Shown: positions 26,352 through 36,980 of the stretch, piece by piece
How positions within the stretch are numbered: position 1 is the stretch's first letter
Layout: the number at the start of each line of letters is the position of its first letter
The notes under the pieces: generated by a model
The model's database searches: none
What the model was told of the DNA's origin: nothing
Seen by the model: only the letters and a program-made list of their open reading frames with translations
From: Bacillota bacterium
Lineage (GTDB): Bacteria; Bacillota; Negativicutes; Sporomusales; CTSoil-080
DNA: 51,677 nucleotides
Assembly (NCBI GenBank): GCA_017889635.1
Contig: JAGGAC010000027.1
Coordinates: 1 to 51,677, forward strand
Direction of reading: 5' to 3'
Translations under genes and position numbers: made by a program

Positions 26352-26390
26352 AAAAAAGCTGCAACATTAGTGATGTCAGCAGCTTTTTTT
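26352..26390 (-). terminator. Rho-independent terminator after proS
   Basis: An 11-bp stem (26379-26389 with 26352-26362) extended by a short inner stem is followed by T residues within the stem end. It closes the envelope/isoprenoid operon. The 65 bases between it and the MgtC gene should hold that gene's promoter, which I cannot define; 26391-26457 holds nothing I can assign. Confidence 0.85.
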
Positions 26391-26457
26391 CAAATCGTCA
26401 AAAATAGAACTTAAGTAGCGATTACACGGAAAGTTGAGCTAAATGGTTATTCTCCTA

Positions 26458-28161
26458 CTAAAGAGTACTCAAGAGCTGTTGGACTTCGTCGATAAGGTTG
26501 TCTGTCTCAAAAAAGAATACTTCACCACTGCGGCGAACTTTGACTTCGATTTTATTTTCGTTTATTGCCTTAGGCCCCAATGTAATCTTTAGGGGATATC
26601 CAATCAAATCAGCGTCTTTAAATTTGACGCCGGCACGTTCAGCGCGATCATCAAGCACTGCTTCTATTCCGGCTTCATTAAGCAACTGATAAAGCCTTTC
26701 GGCGAGCACCATTTGAGCGTCATCCTTAACATTGACTGGAATTACCACCGCCTGGTATGGAGCAATAGCCGCTGACCAAACAATACCATTTTCGTCATGA
26801 TTCTGTTCAATAGCAGCAGCCATTGTCCGGCTAACTCCAATGCCATAGCATCCCATTACCATTGGTCGCTCTTTGCCATTTTCATCAAGGTATGTAGCTT
26901 TGAGCGCGCTTGTATATTTCGTATAAAGCTTAAAGACCTGACCAACTTCGATACCTCTTGCCGTCGCGACAGCCGCACCGCACCTTGGACACGGATCATT
27001 TTCCTTAATAAGCCGAATGTCGGCAACAATCGTAGGATTAAAATCGCGTCCGGGATTGACATTGATATAATGATAATCTGTTTTATTTGCACCTGAAACT
27101 GCATTATGCATGTTCATAACAGTGGCATCGGCCACAATTACAGTATCTTTCACACCAACTGGTCCAATAAAGCCCGGGATCGCACCTGTCAATCTTACAA
27201 CAGCCGTTTCGTCAGCCAATCCCAAGTGTAGACAGTTCAATTGATTCTGCAACTTGATTTCGTTAATCTCGTGGTCACCACGAACCAAGGCGAGGACTAA
27301 GCCTTTTTCTGTTTGGTACGCCAATGTTTTAATGGTTTTGTCTGCGCTAACACCCAGAAAACCTGAAATTTCCTCAATGGTTTTCGTTCCTGGAGTGGAC
27401 TTTTCTACGAGCGTATCTGGAACTTCAATTCCAGCAGAAATTGGGAGAAGTTCAGCCTTTTCAACATTAGCGGCGTAGTTGCACTCAGGACAATAGACGA
27501 TAGCCGCTTCACCAGAATCAGCTATCACCATAAATTCATGGCTGCCACTGCCTCCGATGGCACCAGAATCAGCCTCTACCGGGCGAAACGCCAAGCCACA
27601 CCTGGTAAAAATTCGCGAGTAAGCATCATACATTTTAGCATAATTCTCATCCAAGCCTTTTTCATCACGATCAAAGGAATACAAATCTTTCATGATGAAT
27701 TCCCTGCCCCTCATCAGACCAAACCGGGGACGAATTTCATCGCGATATTTATTTTGAATCTGATATAACATTAACGGCAATTGGCGGTAAGAACGGACAT
27801 CGCTTCTGACTACGGTAGTAATCATTTCCTCATGAGTTGGCCCAAGACAGAAGTCACGGTTATGACGGTCTTTCAGACGAAACATTTCATCGCCATAAAC
27901 ATCCCACCTACCGGTTTCCTGCCATATTTCTGCTGGCTGGATAATAGGCATCGCCACTTCCTGTCCGCCTTTGGCGTTCATTTCCTCTCTTACGATGGTT
28001 TCAATCTTTTTTAGCACCCGCCAAGCTAATGGCAGATATGTATACATTCCACCAGCCGATTTACGAATGAAACCAGCTCGCAGCATCAATTGATGACTTA
28101 TTACTTCGGCTTCAGCCGGTGTTTCCCTTAAAGTTGGTGCATATAATAGGGAAGCGCGCAT
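26458..28161 (-). CDS. proS: Prolyl-tRNA synthetase
   Basis: Charges tRNA-Pro with proline. The 567 residues are of the bacterial form: class II motif 2 in [19 protein letters not shown] near 140-158, the inserted YbaK-like editing domain (about 225-385) that hydrolyses mischarged alanyl-tRNA-Pro, motif 3 with [17 protein letters not shown], then the anticodon-binding domain. The ATG at 28161 follows AGGAGG; the frame stays open to 28197 but the extension lies in ispG. It starts one base after the ispG stop. No T-box leader is present. Confidence 0.97.
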   Translation of the reverse strand: MRASLLYAPTLRETPAEAEVISHQLMLRAGFIRKSAGGMYTYLPLAWRVLKKIETIVREEMNAKGGQEVAMPIIQPAEIWQETGRWDVYGDEMFRLKDRHNRDFCLGPTHEEMITTVVRSDVRSYRQLPLMLYQIQNKYRDEIRPRFGLMRGREFIMKDLYSFDRDEKGLDENYAKMYDAYSRIFTRCGLAFRPVEADSGAIGGSGSHEFMVIADSGEAAIVYCPECNYAANVEKAELLPISAGIEVPDTLVEKSTPGTKTIEEISGFLGVSADKTIKTLAYQTEKGLVLALVRGDHEINEIKLQNQLNCLHLGLADETAVVRLTGAIPGFIGPVGVKDTVIVADATVMNMHNAVSGANKTDYHYINVNPGRDFNPTIVADIRLIKENDPCPRCGAAVATARGIEVGQVFKLYTKYTSALKATYLDENGKERPMVMGCYGIGVSRTMAAAIEQNHDENGIVWSAAIAPYQAVVIPVNVKDDAQMVLAERLYQLLNEAGIEAVLDDRAERAGVKFKDADLIGYPLKITLGPKAINENKIEVKVRRSGEVFFFETDNLIDEVQQLLSTL

Positions 28162-28162
28162 A

Positions 28163-29230
28163 TTATTCCTCCTTAATGAGCCTGTCGATTTCTGCAAATA
28201 AAGCGTTGATTAATTGATCCTCAGCGACTTTCTGAATTACTTCGCCTCTACTAAATAAAATTCCTTGTCCTTGCCCGCCTGCAATGCCGACATCGGCTTC
28301 TTTGGCTTCGCCTGGACCATTGACTACACAACCCATAACCGCAACCGTTATCGGTTTTTTTATACCTTTTAGCTTATCTTCCACAGCACTAGCAATTGGC
28401 AGAAGATCAATATTGCACCGCCCACAAGTAGGACAAGAAACCAAGGTTGGCCCAAATTGCTTTAAGCCTAATGCTTTTAATATTTCATTGGCAACCCTAA
28501 CTTCTTCAACCGGATCCCCAGTAAGTGAAACCCGAATCGTGTCGCCAATACCACTAGCCAGTAGTGCGCCTATTCCCACTGCCGACTTTATTGTGCCTGA
28601 ATTCACCGTCCCAGCTTCGGTTATTCCAAGATGCAATGGGTAATCTACCGTCTCGGACATTAGCCGATAAGCTTCGATTGTTAGGGGAACATTATGAGCC
28701 TTGAGCGAAATTTTAATATCAAAAAAACCCAGCTCCTCAAGAATGGCAATATGCCCCATAGCACTATCTACCATCGCCTCAGCACTAACACGACCACCAT
28801 ACTTAGCCAATACATCCTTATCTAACGACCCGGCATTAACCCCAATGCGAATTGGTATTTCACGTCTACGGGCACTCTCAACCACCATTGCAACCTGGTC
28901 TCTGTCACCGATGTTGCCTGGATTGAGCCTTAGGGCGTCAATCCCCCGCTCGATTGCTTGAAGCGCTAAACGGTAATCAAAATGTATATCCGCTACTAAC
29001 GGAATATCACCAACAGATTTTTTTATTGCGTATAATGCCTCGGCAGCAGCCATATCGGGGACGGCCAGCCGGACAATATCACAACCGGAAGCAGCCAAGC
29101 GCTTGATTTGACTGGTAGTCGCTGCTATATCGGATGTTTTAGTATTAGTCATTGATTGTACCGCTATTGGAGAATCTCCCCCAACACTAACTTTACCGAC
29201 CTTTACCTTTCTAGTCACTTTACGCTTCAT
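28163..29230 (-). CDS. ispG: 4-hydroxy-3-methylbut-2-enyl diphosphate synthase
   Basis: The [4Fe-4S] enzyme of the penultimate step of the MEP isoprenoid pathway. The 355 residues carry a TIM-barrel N-terminal domain and the C-terminal cluster domain with Cys in SCPTCGRCN near 267 and Cys plus Glu in [17 protein letters not shown] use the ATG at 29230; a TTG one codon upstream is possible and the GGTGAG site is weak. It lies between rseP and proS, and dxr of the same pathway is two genes upstream. Confidence 0.96.
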   Translation of the reverse strand: MKRKVTRKVKVGKVSVGGDSPIAVQSMTNTKTSDIAATTSQIKRLAASGCDIVRLAVPDMAAAEALYAIKKSVGDIPLVADIHFDYRLALQAIERGIDALRLNPGNIGDRDQVAMVVESARRREIPIRIGVNAGSLDKDVLAKYGGRVSAEAMVDSAMGHIAILEELGFFDIKISLKAHNVPLTIEAYRLMSETVDYPLHLGITEAGTVNSGTIKSAVGIGALLASGIGDTIRVSLTGDPVEEVRVANEILKALGLKQFGPTLVSCPTCGRCNIDLLPIASAVEDKLKGIKKPITVAVMGCVVNGPGEAKEADVGIAGGQGQGILFSRGEVIQKVAEDQLINALFAEIDRLIKEE

Positions 29231-29253
29231 CAAGCATCACTCACCAAACAATA

Positions 29254-30288
29254 TTATTGATTTTGAAAAATTCGCATAACATCTTTAAATGTCGCGAAAA
29301 TAAAAAGCATTATTAGAAGAGCCAAACCAATCATTTGGAAAAATTGGAGTTTTTCCTTACTTATCGGTTTACGGCGCACTCCTTCTACCGCCAATGTAAC
29401 AATATGCCCGCCATCCAGGACCGGCACAGGCAGTAGATTAATCATACCAATATTAATACTAAGAAAAGCAGCTATCCTTAAAAGAGGAATAAAGCCGACC
29501 TGAGCCACTTCACCGACTATTTTCGCTACCCCAATCGGTCCAGCAACTTCTGCTGGCACCCGCCCGGTAAACATATCACGAAAACCTTCTAAAATAGCTA
29601 CTGACCACATAAAAGTTTGTTTTACCGCTAAACCTGCCGCTTCCAGCAGGCCCGGTTGATATTTATTAACAACTGGCGCGACCCCGATAACCCGATAATT
29701 AACTCCCTCGGTATACTCAGGTATAACAGTAACCGTACTTGTGCTATCGCCGCGCATAAAAGTAATCTCCATTTGCGCATCGCTGATATTTCTAATAGCA
29801 GCAACAACTTGAGTCCATGATTCGACTTTAACGCCGTTGATCTCCAGAATACGATCACCATTAATAAGGCCTGCCCTGGCCGCTGGCTGATTGGCTATCA
29901 CATTGCCAATAACAGCCTGATTTGACGGAATGTCAATGCCACTATTAGAAATAACCAGAAAAATCAACAGTACCGGCAGAACAAAATTCATGAAAGAACC
30001 AGCAAAAATAACAAGCATCCTTGCCCAAATCGGTTTAGAACTAAAAGAACGCTCATCTTGTTCCTCATCCGTCGACATCCCGGCAATCTTGTTAAATCCT
30101 CCTAGTGGAATAATCCTGAGTGAATACACTGTTTCCCCTTGCCTTTTACTGATAAGCTTCGGACCAAACCCGATGGCAAATTCATCTACACGCATCCCAG
30201 TAAACTTAGCGGTAACAAAATGGCCAAACTCGTGAAAAAATACCAACAGGCCAATAACAAATATGGTGGCGATGATGGTTGTCAACAA
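29254..30288 (-). CDS. rseP: Site-2 (RIP) metalloprotease RseP/RasP
   Basis: An intramembrane zinc protease that releases regulators by cutting membrane segments. The 344 residues show HEFGH at about 19-23 in the first membrane helix, a PDZ domain (about 100-180) and the third zinc ligand in PVPVLDGGH near 290, with C-terminal membrane segments. No ATG is available near the start: AGGAGGG is followed by three TTG codons. I use the second, at 30288, with the best spacing; neighbours at 30291 or 30285 are nearly as good. It sits downstream of dxr. Confidence 0.93.
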   Translation of the reverse strand: MLTTIIATIFVIGLLVFFHEFGHFVTAKFTGMRVDEFAIGFGPKLISKRQGETVYSLRIIPLGGFNKIAGMSTDEEQDERSFSSKPIWARMLVIFAGSFMNFVLPVLLIFLVISNSGIDIPSNQAVIGNVIANQPAARAGLINGDRILEINGVKVESWTQVVAAIRNISDAQMEITFMRGDSTSTVTVIPEYTEGVNYRVIGVAPVVNKYQPGLLEAAGLAVKQTFMWSVAILEGFRDMFTGRVPAEVAGPIGVAKIVGEVAQVGFIPLLRIAAFLSINIGMINLLPVPVLDGGHIVTLAVEGVRRKPISKEKLQFFQMIGLALLIMLFIFATFKDVMRIFQNQ

Positions 30289-30310
30289 CAAATTCCCTCC
30301 TGCCTCCAAA

Positions 30311-31468
30311 TTATTTTAGATCGTCGATTACCTTTCTGGCAAAATGTCGCGCCCATTCATCTGCATCAAAAATTTCATTAATAGTTGGGTTTGCGACTGT
30401 TTTGTGATTGTACATAATATGCTGGATTACCGTAGTAATTTCAACAAAGCTGATATTTCCTGCCAAAAATGCATAAACAGCCACTTCGTTGGCAGCGTTG
30501 AATACACACGGCATAGTACCACCACTACGGCCAGCTGCAAAAGCAAGATCAAGCGCAGAAAAAACATTTGTGTCCGGCGGAACAAATGTTAGTGTGCCGA
30601 TTCTTGAAAAATCAATACGGTTATTTTCCGTCAATATACGCCCAGGATAACTTAAAGCGTATTGAATAGGTACTCGCATATCAGGAAGGCCAAGCTGAGC
30701 CAAGACCGCTCCATCATTAAGTTCAATCATCGAATGAATAATACTTTGAGGGTGAACTACTACATCAATTTGGTCATAAGTAACGTCAAACAACCACTTC
30801 GCCTCAATAACCTCAAGGCCCTTATTAGCCAATGTTGCCGAATCGACTGTTATTTTTTTTCCCATAGACCAAGTAGGATGCCTCAAACAAGATTCAACAG
30901 TAACCCGACTTAATTCTTCAGTACTATAGCCACGAAACGGACCGCCGGAAGCAGTTAGGATAATTTTAGAAAGATCATTTCTGTGCTGACCAGCAAGACA
31001 TTGCCATATAGCGCTATGTTCGCTATCTACCGGCAAAATGGCCACACCTTTTTCTTTCGCTAATTTAGTTACAATTTCCCCCGCAGCAACCAATGTCTCT
31101 TTATTCGCTAATGCTATATTTTTTCCGGCCTCGATAGCGGCGATAGTTGGCTTTAGTCCGGCAAAGCCGACCATCGCCGTCAGAACAATGTCAGTAGCAT
31201 TATGTGTAGCTACAGCCAAAAGCCCCTCTTCACCAGACAAAATTTTAGTGCGTCCCCGATAACGTTTTTTTAGTCGCTCAGCTGCTTCATTTTCAACCAA
31301 AACAGCTATATCAGGCTGAAAAATTTCCAGTTGGTTTTCTAACAATTTATCATTATGGTAAGCTGCCAAAGCAGTAATTTTAAATTTTTCAGGATGCTCG
31401 GCAACAACTTTTAAAGTCTGAGTGCCGATAGAACCTGTACTGCCTAAAACAGCAAGGCGTTTTAGCAT
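30311..31468 (-). CDS. dxr: 1-deoxy-D-xylulose 5-phosphate reductoisomerase
   Basis: Makes methylerythritol phosphate, the first committed step of the MEP pathway. The 385 residues have the NADPH loop GSTGSIGTQTL near 9-19, the metal- and substrate-binding LPVDSEHSAIWQ near 147, and the ASGGPF segment that caps the site. AAGGGG precedes the ATG. It lies between cdsA and rseP, the arrangement shared with B. subtilis. Confidence 0.97.
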   Translation of the reverse strand: MLKRLAVLGSTGSIGTQTLKVVAEHPEKFKITALAAYHNDKLLENQLEIFQPDIAVLVENEAAERLKKRYRGRTKILSGEEGLLAVATHNATDIVLTAMVGFAGLKPTIAAIEAGKNIALANKETLVAAGEIVTKLAKEKGVAILPVDSEHSAIWQCLAGQHRNDLSKIILTASGGPFRGYSTEELSRVTVESCLRHPTWSMGKKITVDSATLANKGLEVIEAKWLFDVTYDQIDVVVHPQSIIHSMIELNDGAVLAQLGLPDMRVPIQYALSYPGRILTENNRIDFSRIGTLTFVPPDTNVFSALDLAFAAGRSGGTMPCVFNAANEVAVYAFLAGNISFVEITTVIQHIMYNHKTVANPTINEIFDADEWARHFARKVIDDLK

Positions 31469-31492
31469 ATTTAGCCCCTTTCAGAAGATAAT

Positions 31493-32320
31493 TTAACGCA
31501 AACCAAATGCTACTATATAATAATAAACAGCAGGGACAGTAAATAGAATGCTGTCAAACCGGTCTAGCACTCCACCGTGACCTGGAAGCAGACGACTTGA
31601 GTCCTTAACACCAGCATAACGTTTCAAAGCCGATTCGGCCAAATCGCCGAGTGGAGCGACTATCCCTATCAAAAGACCGAGTAATGCGCTACTTGTCAAA
31701 TAGAGATTACATAAGTTCCCCATTATCATTACCGCTACTATACTACCAAAGACACCACCAGCCAACCCTTCCCATGTTTTCCCTGGACTAATAGCCGGAG
31801 CTAATTTATGTTTTCCTAGCCATGAACCAGTAAAAAAGGCGAATGTATCCGAAGCCCAGGTGCCGATCATGGCCAGCCAAAAATATATTTCGCCTGCTTG
31901 AAGTTGCCCCATCTGTGTAGATAAATAAACCGTAGAATCAATAAACCTGAGCAGAACCAAATGAGCAAATGGTAAGCCTATATATAGTACTCCGGCAATT
32001 GTGTAGAATCCATCCCTGAGCGTGAAACAAGAATGAGCCAGTACTGTTTTAGCCATTATCATGAAAGTAGCGGCCACCAGCACACCAAGCGTTTCCTGTG
32101 AATTACCCAGCCAGGCGGTGCCCCAAATAAGAACAATTATACAAATTCCTAATAAGTAAGCCCCTTTGATGTCCTGTTTCCTCAACATGTTACAAAATTC
32201 ATGCCAGGCTAACACAGTAAAAATAAGGGTGGCGACAGCAAATACTCCCTGTCCATAATGAACTAAAAATACTGTGGCTAACGCACCGATAACTGCGGTC
32301 GCTATTCGCTTCCCCAACAT
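31493..32320 (-). CDS. cdsA: Phosphatidate cytidylyltransferase (CDP-diacylglycerol synthase)
   Basis: Makes CDP-diacylglycerol from phosphatidate and CTP in the membrane, the branch point for phospholipids. The 275 residues have about eight hydrophobic helices, and the C-terminal signature SALKRYAGVKDSSRLLPGHG then GVLDRFDS contains the metal-binding Asp residues. AGGTG precedes the ATG. It begins nine bases after uppS ends. Confidence 0.96.
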   Translation of the reverse strand: MLGKRIATAVIGALATVFLVHYGQGVFAVATLIFTVLAWHEFCNMLRKQDIKGAYLLGICIIVLIWGTAWLGNSQETLGVLVAATFMIMAKTVLAHSCFTLRDGFYTIAGVLYIGLPFAHLVLLRFIDSTVYLSTQMGQLQAGEIYFWLAMIGTWASDTFAFFTGSWLGKHKLAPAISPGKTWEGLAGGVFGSIVAVMIMGNLCNLYLTSSALLGLLIGIVAPLGDLAESALKRYAGVKDSSRLLPGHGGVLDRFDSILFTVPAVYYYIVAFGLR

Positions 32321-32329
32321 TTAGAACAC

Positions 32330-33118
32330 CTACTTTGGATTTTTTAGCCCGCCAAATCGCCGTTCTCGCAATTGATAATTAGCGATGGCCTGAATTAAAT
32401 GCTCAGCCCGAAAGTCAGGCCAATTACTGTCTGTAAACCACAGTTCAGAATACGCTGACTGCCATAATAAGAAATTACTTAACCTTAGATCGCCGCTTGT
32501 CCTAATAACTAAGTCAGGATCCGGTAAATCACATGTATATAAATGCGTTTTTATACTCTGTTCCGTTATTTCTTCAATCAACATCTTTTTAGCAAGCACT
32601 TGTTGGGCAATATCCCTCACAGCCCGGATAACTTCCGCCCTGCCGCCGTAGTTAACGGCGATATTGAGGATTAACCCAATATTACAACCAGTGCGCTGCT
32701 CGGCCTCAGCCATCTTCTTCTGAAGAGTTTCGGCTAATTCATCAGTCTTGCCAATAAATCTGATTTGAACACCATTATTGTCCAATTCGTCAATTTCATT
32801 ATCCAGGTATTCCGAAAACAACTGCATCAAAAGATCAACCTCAGAAGCAGGACGCTTCCAATTCTCAGTAGAAAAGGCATAAACAGTTAATATCTGGACG
32901 CCGATCTTAGTTGCAGCTTTAACGATTCCCCTTAACGCTTCCACTCCAGCTCGATGGCCTAAAGTACGTGGTAATCCGCGTTTCTTAGCCCAACGACCAT
33001 TTCCATCCATAATAATAGCAATATGGGCAGGTATATTGTCAGGGTCAAGCTGATTAGCATCATTAACAGTATAATTCAGTTTATTATTGCGAGAAAACAA
33101 CTTTCTCCACACAGTCAT
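32330..33118 (-). CDS. uppS: Undecaprenyl diphosphate synthase (cis-prenyltransferase)
   Basis: Extends farnesyl diphosphate with isopentenyl units to make the C55 carrier lipid for peptidoglycan. The 262 residues have the catalytic Asp at about 38 in IIMDGNGRWAKKRG, the STENWKRP segment near 100, and the C-terminal DLVIRTSGDLRLSNFLLWQ signature. GGAGGGG precedes the ATG by three bases, rather close. A GC-rich hairpin in front of it could compete for this site. Confidence 0.97.
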   Translation of the reverse strand: MTVWRKLFSRNNKLNYTVNDANQLDPDNIPAHIAIIMDGNGRWAKKRGLPRTLGHRAGVEALRGIVKAATKIGVQILTVYAFSTENWKRPASEVDLLMQLFSEYLDNEIDELDNNGVQIRFIGKTDELAETLQKKMAEAEQRTGCNIGLILNIAVNYGGRAEVIRAVRDIAQQVLAKKMLIEEITEQSIKTHLYTCDLPDPDLVIRTSGDLRLSNFLLWQSAYSELWFTDSNWPDFRAEHLIQAIANYQLRERRFGGLKNPK

Positions 33119-33138
33119 GACCCCTCCATTTAATTTTG

Positions 33139-33160
33139 AACCCCCTCGAGAGAGGGGGTT
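33139..33160 (-). promoter_or_regulatory. GC-rich hairpin ahead of uppS
   Basis: A perfect 9-bp stem (33152-33160 with 33139-33147) with a 4-base loop lies about 20 bases before the uppS ATG. No T tract follows, so it is not a standard terminator. The 5' arm, CCCCCTC, is complementary to the uppS ribosome binding site GGAGGGG, which allows an alternative pairing. Confidence 0.55.
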
Positions 33161-33208
33161 AGTTTATAGAATTAAATCATTACAGTTTAAAGCAGATATA
33201 TCCCCATA

Positions 33209-33412
33209 TCATTCAGCCTCTTTGCTCATCTTTGCGGCAACTGTCAGCTCATGAATTCCATTCTCAGTAATTTTATGTCTAACAACATACAACAAGTTTT
33301 TATCAAGCTTAAACCTTACTCGATCAGGACTGGTCATTGATACAGAATAAGAAATACCTAATCGATTAAACTTAGTAATAGCAACTTCCAACGGCCAAGC
33401 AACAACATCCAT
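33209..33412 (-). CDS. Small protein of unknown function between frr and uppS
   Basis: 67 residues, starting MDVVAWPLEVAITKFNRLGI, with an alternating strand pattern (about 20-40 and 52-62) that suggests a small beta or alpha/beta domain. There is no signal peptide or membrane segment. The ATG lies one base after the frr stop and the upstream site is weak, so translation may be coupled to frr. I do not recognise the family. B. subtilis has no gene here, so it may be lineage-specific. Confidence 0.65.
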   Translation of the reverse strand: MDVVAWPLEVAITKFNRLGISYSVSMTSPDRVRFKLDKNLLYVVRHKITENGIHELTVAAKMSKEAE

Positions 33413-33413
33413 A

Positions 33414-34746
<1,333 letters not shown>

Positions 34747-34780
34747 CTAAATCCTTTTTTTGGCTAAGACATACTTTAGA

Positions 34781-34811
34781 AAATAAGAGAACACATTGTG
34801 TTCTCTTATTT
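34781..34811 (-). terminator. Rho-independent terminator after tsf
   Basis: A perfect 14-bp stem (34798-34811 with 34781-34794) with a 3-base loop ends in a run of T at the base of the stem. It separates the rpsB-tsf transcript from pyrH. Confidence 0.88.
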
Positions 34812-34828
34812 ATGATCTTCTTACTGAT

Positions 34829-35479
34829 CTACGCTTTATTTACTGTAGCCATAACTTCGGCAGCAAAGTCAGCAGTTTTCTTCTCAATGCCTTCACCAAC
34901 TTGATAGCGAACAAATCTCCGCACCGATATATTCTCACCAATTTTGGAAATTTTTTCGGTAATAAGCTGAGAAATAGTTTTATCAGTATCTTTGATATAT
35001 TGTTGCTCTAATAGACATACTTCTTTATAGTATTTTTCTACACGGCCTTCAACCATTTTTTCGGCAATATGAGCTGGTTTACCTTCGTTTACAGCCTGAG
35101 CTCGTAGCACTTCACGCTCATGCTCAAGAACTTCCGCCGGTACTTCTTCCCGGCGTACATAACTTGGATTAGCCGCAGCTATTTGCATCGCGATATCGCG
35201 GGCTAACGCCTTAAAATCATCGGTTTTAGCCACAAAATCTGTTTCACAGTTAAGCTCTAAAAGCACCCCAATCCTGCCACCACCATGTATGTACGCTTCA
35301 ACAACGCCCTCAGCTGCAACCTTTCCAGCTCTTTTAGCGGCAGCGGCAAGGCCTTTTTCCCGAAGATAGTCAACAGCTTTATCCATATCACCTTGGGTAT
35401 CGGTTAATGCTTTTTTACAATCCATCATTCCCGCGCCAGTTCGTTCGCGCAACTCTTTTACCATTTCAGCGGTAATCAT
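34829..35479 (-). CDS. tsf: Translation elongation factor Ts
   Basis: Exchanges nucleotide on EF-Tu. The 216 residues have the N-terminal [19 protein letters not shown] signature near 7-25, then the [15 protein letters not shown] signature near 75 and one core subdomain. The short form, lacking the second core copy of E. coli EF-Ts, is common in this lineage (family knowledge). The ATG at 35479 follows GGAGG by seven bases; an open extension to 35497 was rejected. It follows rpsB behind a hairpin. Confidence 0.97.
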   Translation of the reverse strand: MITAEMVKELRERTGAGMMDCKKALTDTQGDMDKAVDYLREKGLAAAAKRAGKVAAEGVVEAYIHGGGRIGVLLELNCETDFVAKTDDFKALARDIAMQIAAANPSYVRREEVPAEVLEHEREVLRAQAVNEGKPAHIAEKMVEGRVEKYYKEVCLLEQQYIKDTDKTISQLITEKISKIGENISVRRFVRYQVGEGIEKKTADFAAEVMATVNKA

Positions 35480-35507
35480 CGATAAACCTCCAATCATTTA
35501 TTAAAAG

Positions 35508-35539
35508 TAAGGTAAGGGAGGGTCATCCCCCTTACCTTA
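35508..35539 (-). terminator. Intergenic hairpin between rpsB and tsf (attenuator)
   Basis: An 11-bp perfect stem (35529-35539 with 35508-35518) closes a 10-base purine-rich loop and is followed by ACTTTTAAT on the minus strand. It lies eight bases after the rpsB stop and could reduce tsf relative to rpsB or stabilise the upstream mRNA end. Confidence 0.65.
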
Positions 35540-35546
35540 GTAAATT

Positions 35547-36251
35547 CTACTCGTTAGTAGCCAGTTGCTCGCCTTGGCGTCCTTCCAAAACAGCATCAGC
35601 CATTTTTGCGGTTAAAAGTTTAACCGCACGGATAGCATCGTCATTACCAGGAATAACATAATCGATTTCATCCGGATCACAATTAGTATCAACAATAGCA
35701 ACGATAGGAATACCAAGTTTATGAGCTTCAGCCACTGCTATTCTTTCCTTGCGTGGATCGATAATAAACAGCGCACCAGGTAACTTATTCATGTTTTTAA
35801 TACCGCCAAGGAATTTCTGCAGTCTTTCCATCTCATGACGCAGTGAAATAACTTCCTTTTTCGGTAAAACTTCAAACATACCACGCGCTTCCATATCTTC
35901 TAGTTCGCGCAACCGATTAATGCGACGTTGAATTGTCGGGAAATTTGTCATCATCCCACCCAACCAACGTTCGTTAACATAAAACATATCACAACGGAGC
36001 GCCTCTTCACTAACAGCGTCATGAGCCTGTTTTTTCGTGCCAACAAAAAGAATTGACTGTCCTTCAGCGGCAATGTCGCGAATAAAGTTGTACGCATCAT
36101 CCACTTTTTTGACCGTTTTTTGCAAGTCAATAATGTAAATACCGTTACGCTCCGTAAAAATGTATGGAGCCATTTTGGGGTTCCACCTTCTTGTTTGATG
36201 ACCGAAGTGAACACCCGCTTCCAAAAGTTGTTTCATAGAAATAACTGACAA
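35547..36251 (-). CDS. rpsB: 30S ribosomal protein S2
   Basis: Assembles late on the small subunit and supports S1-type mRNA binding. The 234 residues carry the [23 protein letters not shown]-terminal segment in parts, [12 protein letters not shown] near 66, the [14 protein letters not shown] segment near 93, and the C-terminal [13 protein letters not shown]. The start is a TTG at 36251, eight bases after AGGAGG, giving the normal S2 N-terminus. An open frame upstream to 36305 is leader RNA, not protein. It has its own promoter and a folded leader. Confidence 0.95.
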   Translation of the reverse strand: MSVISMKQLLEAGVHFGHQTRRWNPKMAPYIFTERNGIYIIDLQKTVKKVDDAYNFIRDIAAEGQSILFVGTKKQAHDAVSEEALRCDMFYVNERWLGGMMTNFPTIQRRINRLRELEDMEARGMFEVLPKKEVISLRHEMERLQKFLGGIKNMNKLPGALFIIDPRKERIAVAEAHKLGIPIVAIVDTNCDPDEIDYVIPGNDDAIRAVKLLTAKMADAVLEGRQGEQLATNE

Positions 36252-36278
36252 AATAGACACCTCCTGTTTTTTACCGCC

Positions 36279-36336
36279 GCTTTCTGCATCTTTCACTGTA
36301 ACCAATTCTTTGGCACAGACAGTGAAATTAGAAAGC
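36279..36336 (-). promoter_or_regulatory. Folded rpsB leader RNA, candidate S2 autoregulatory element
   Basis: Three stems are nested in the leader: a 7-bp outer stem (36330-36336 with 36279-36285), a 9-bp stem (36319-36327 with 36291-36299) and a 4-bp top stem (36310-36313 with 36302-36305). All are perfect complements. The base of the hairpin lies 14 bases before the AGGAGG of rpsB. Ribosomal protein operons often carry such control sites, but I cannot match this to a named class. Confidence 0.6.
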
Positions 36337-36357
36337 GTGTGGATTACACCAAAAAGT

Positions 36358-36386
36358 AGTATAGCATAATTGGTTGATTATAACAA
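36358..36386 (-). promoter_or_regulatory. Sigma-A promoter of rpsB-tsf
   Basis: TTGTTA (36381-36386) and TATACT (36358-36363) on the minus strand are 17 bases apart. Transcription should start near 36351 and give a leader of about 100 bases. Confidence 0.8.
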
Positions 36387-36430
36387 GACAAAATCTCTAA
36401 AATATATTCAAAATTAGTATGTAAGGTTAC

Positions 36431-36967
36431 TTACTTTTTATTCAACTGCAACATCAAAATAATCTCGCCTTTGCCTAACCCAGTAGCTTTAGCAATTTCC
36501 ATTACGCTATAGCCTTGAGCTGATAAAGCGAGAATCATCTGCCGTTTATCGCCGTAAATCCCATCCTTAGTTTCTCCAATATTTCGTGGTAAGACGCTAG
36601 CAGTTGTTTCAGAATTTCCCGGCGACTCATGTACTATCTCAACCGGTAGATAATTTTCACCATAATGTTTAACTGTCAGCTGCTGCAATAATTCTTCGTC
36701 TAAGCAAACAAGCTCCGCTGTTTTCAACTGTTTAGCCAAAAGTTCGCTTTTAGCGTCTGCCTCATCTAACAAAAGCTCAAGATGAGCAATCTGACTCTCC
36801 AGTCGCCGGATAACTTGATCGGCGGTCTTTTCAAGTTCTTCCCTCAGCTCACTGGCAGGAACTGAAGCTTGAAGTGAAAACATCTTCATAATCATGCCAC
36901 GCTTGTAAATAATAAAAAAAACTAAAAAAAACAGTATTAGGATGAATATTATGATTCCAGTAAACAT
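36431..36967 (-). CDS. SwrB-like membrane-anchored protein with coiled coil and C-terminal helix-turn-helix
   Basis: 178 residues with one N-terminal membrane helix (about 4-21), a Glu/Leu-rich coiled coil (about 40-95), a variable linker, and a C-terminal segment (about 140-175) that reads like a helix-turn-helix (ALSAQGYSVMEIAKATGLGKGEI). The same place next to the motility sigma gene and rpsB is held in B. subtilis by swrB, a single-pass flagellar assembly and motility activator. I call it a positional equivalent and not a proven orthologue. GAGGTG precedes the ATG. Confidence 0.7.
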   Translation of the reverse strand: MFTGIIIFILILFFLVFFIIYKRGMIMKMFSLQASVPASELREELEKTADQVIRRLESQIAHLELLLDEADAKSELLAKQLKTAELVCLDEELLQQLTVKHYGENYLPVEIVHESPGNSETTASVLPRNIGETKDGIYGDKRQMILALSAQGYSVMEIAKATGLGKGEIILMLQLNKK

Positions 36968-36980
36968 TCAGATTAACACC

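Noticed and set aside
26458-28161. T-box control of proS
   Set aside because: proS begins one base after ispG, leaving no room for a T-box leader.
36252-36305. N-terminal extension of S2
   Set aside because: The extension precedes AGGAGG and coincides with the folded leader; S2 homologues begin at the TTG-coded residue.
36387-36430. Terminator after the SwrB-like gene
   Set aside because: Only a 5-bp stem (GTAAG with CTTAC) can be formed; too weak to call. Read-through into rpsB is possible.
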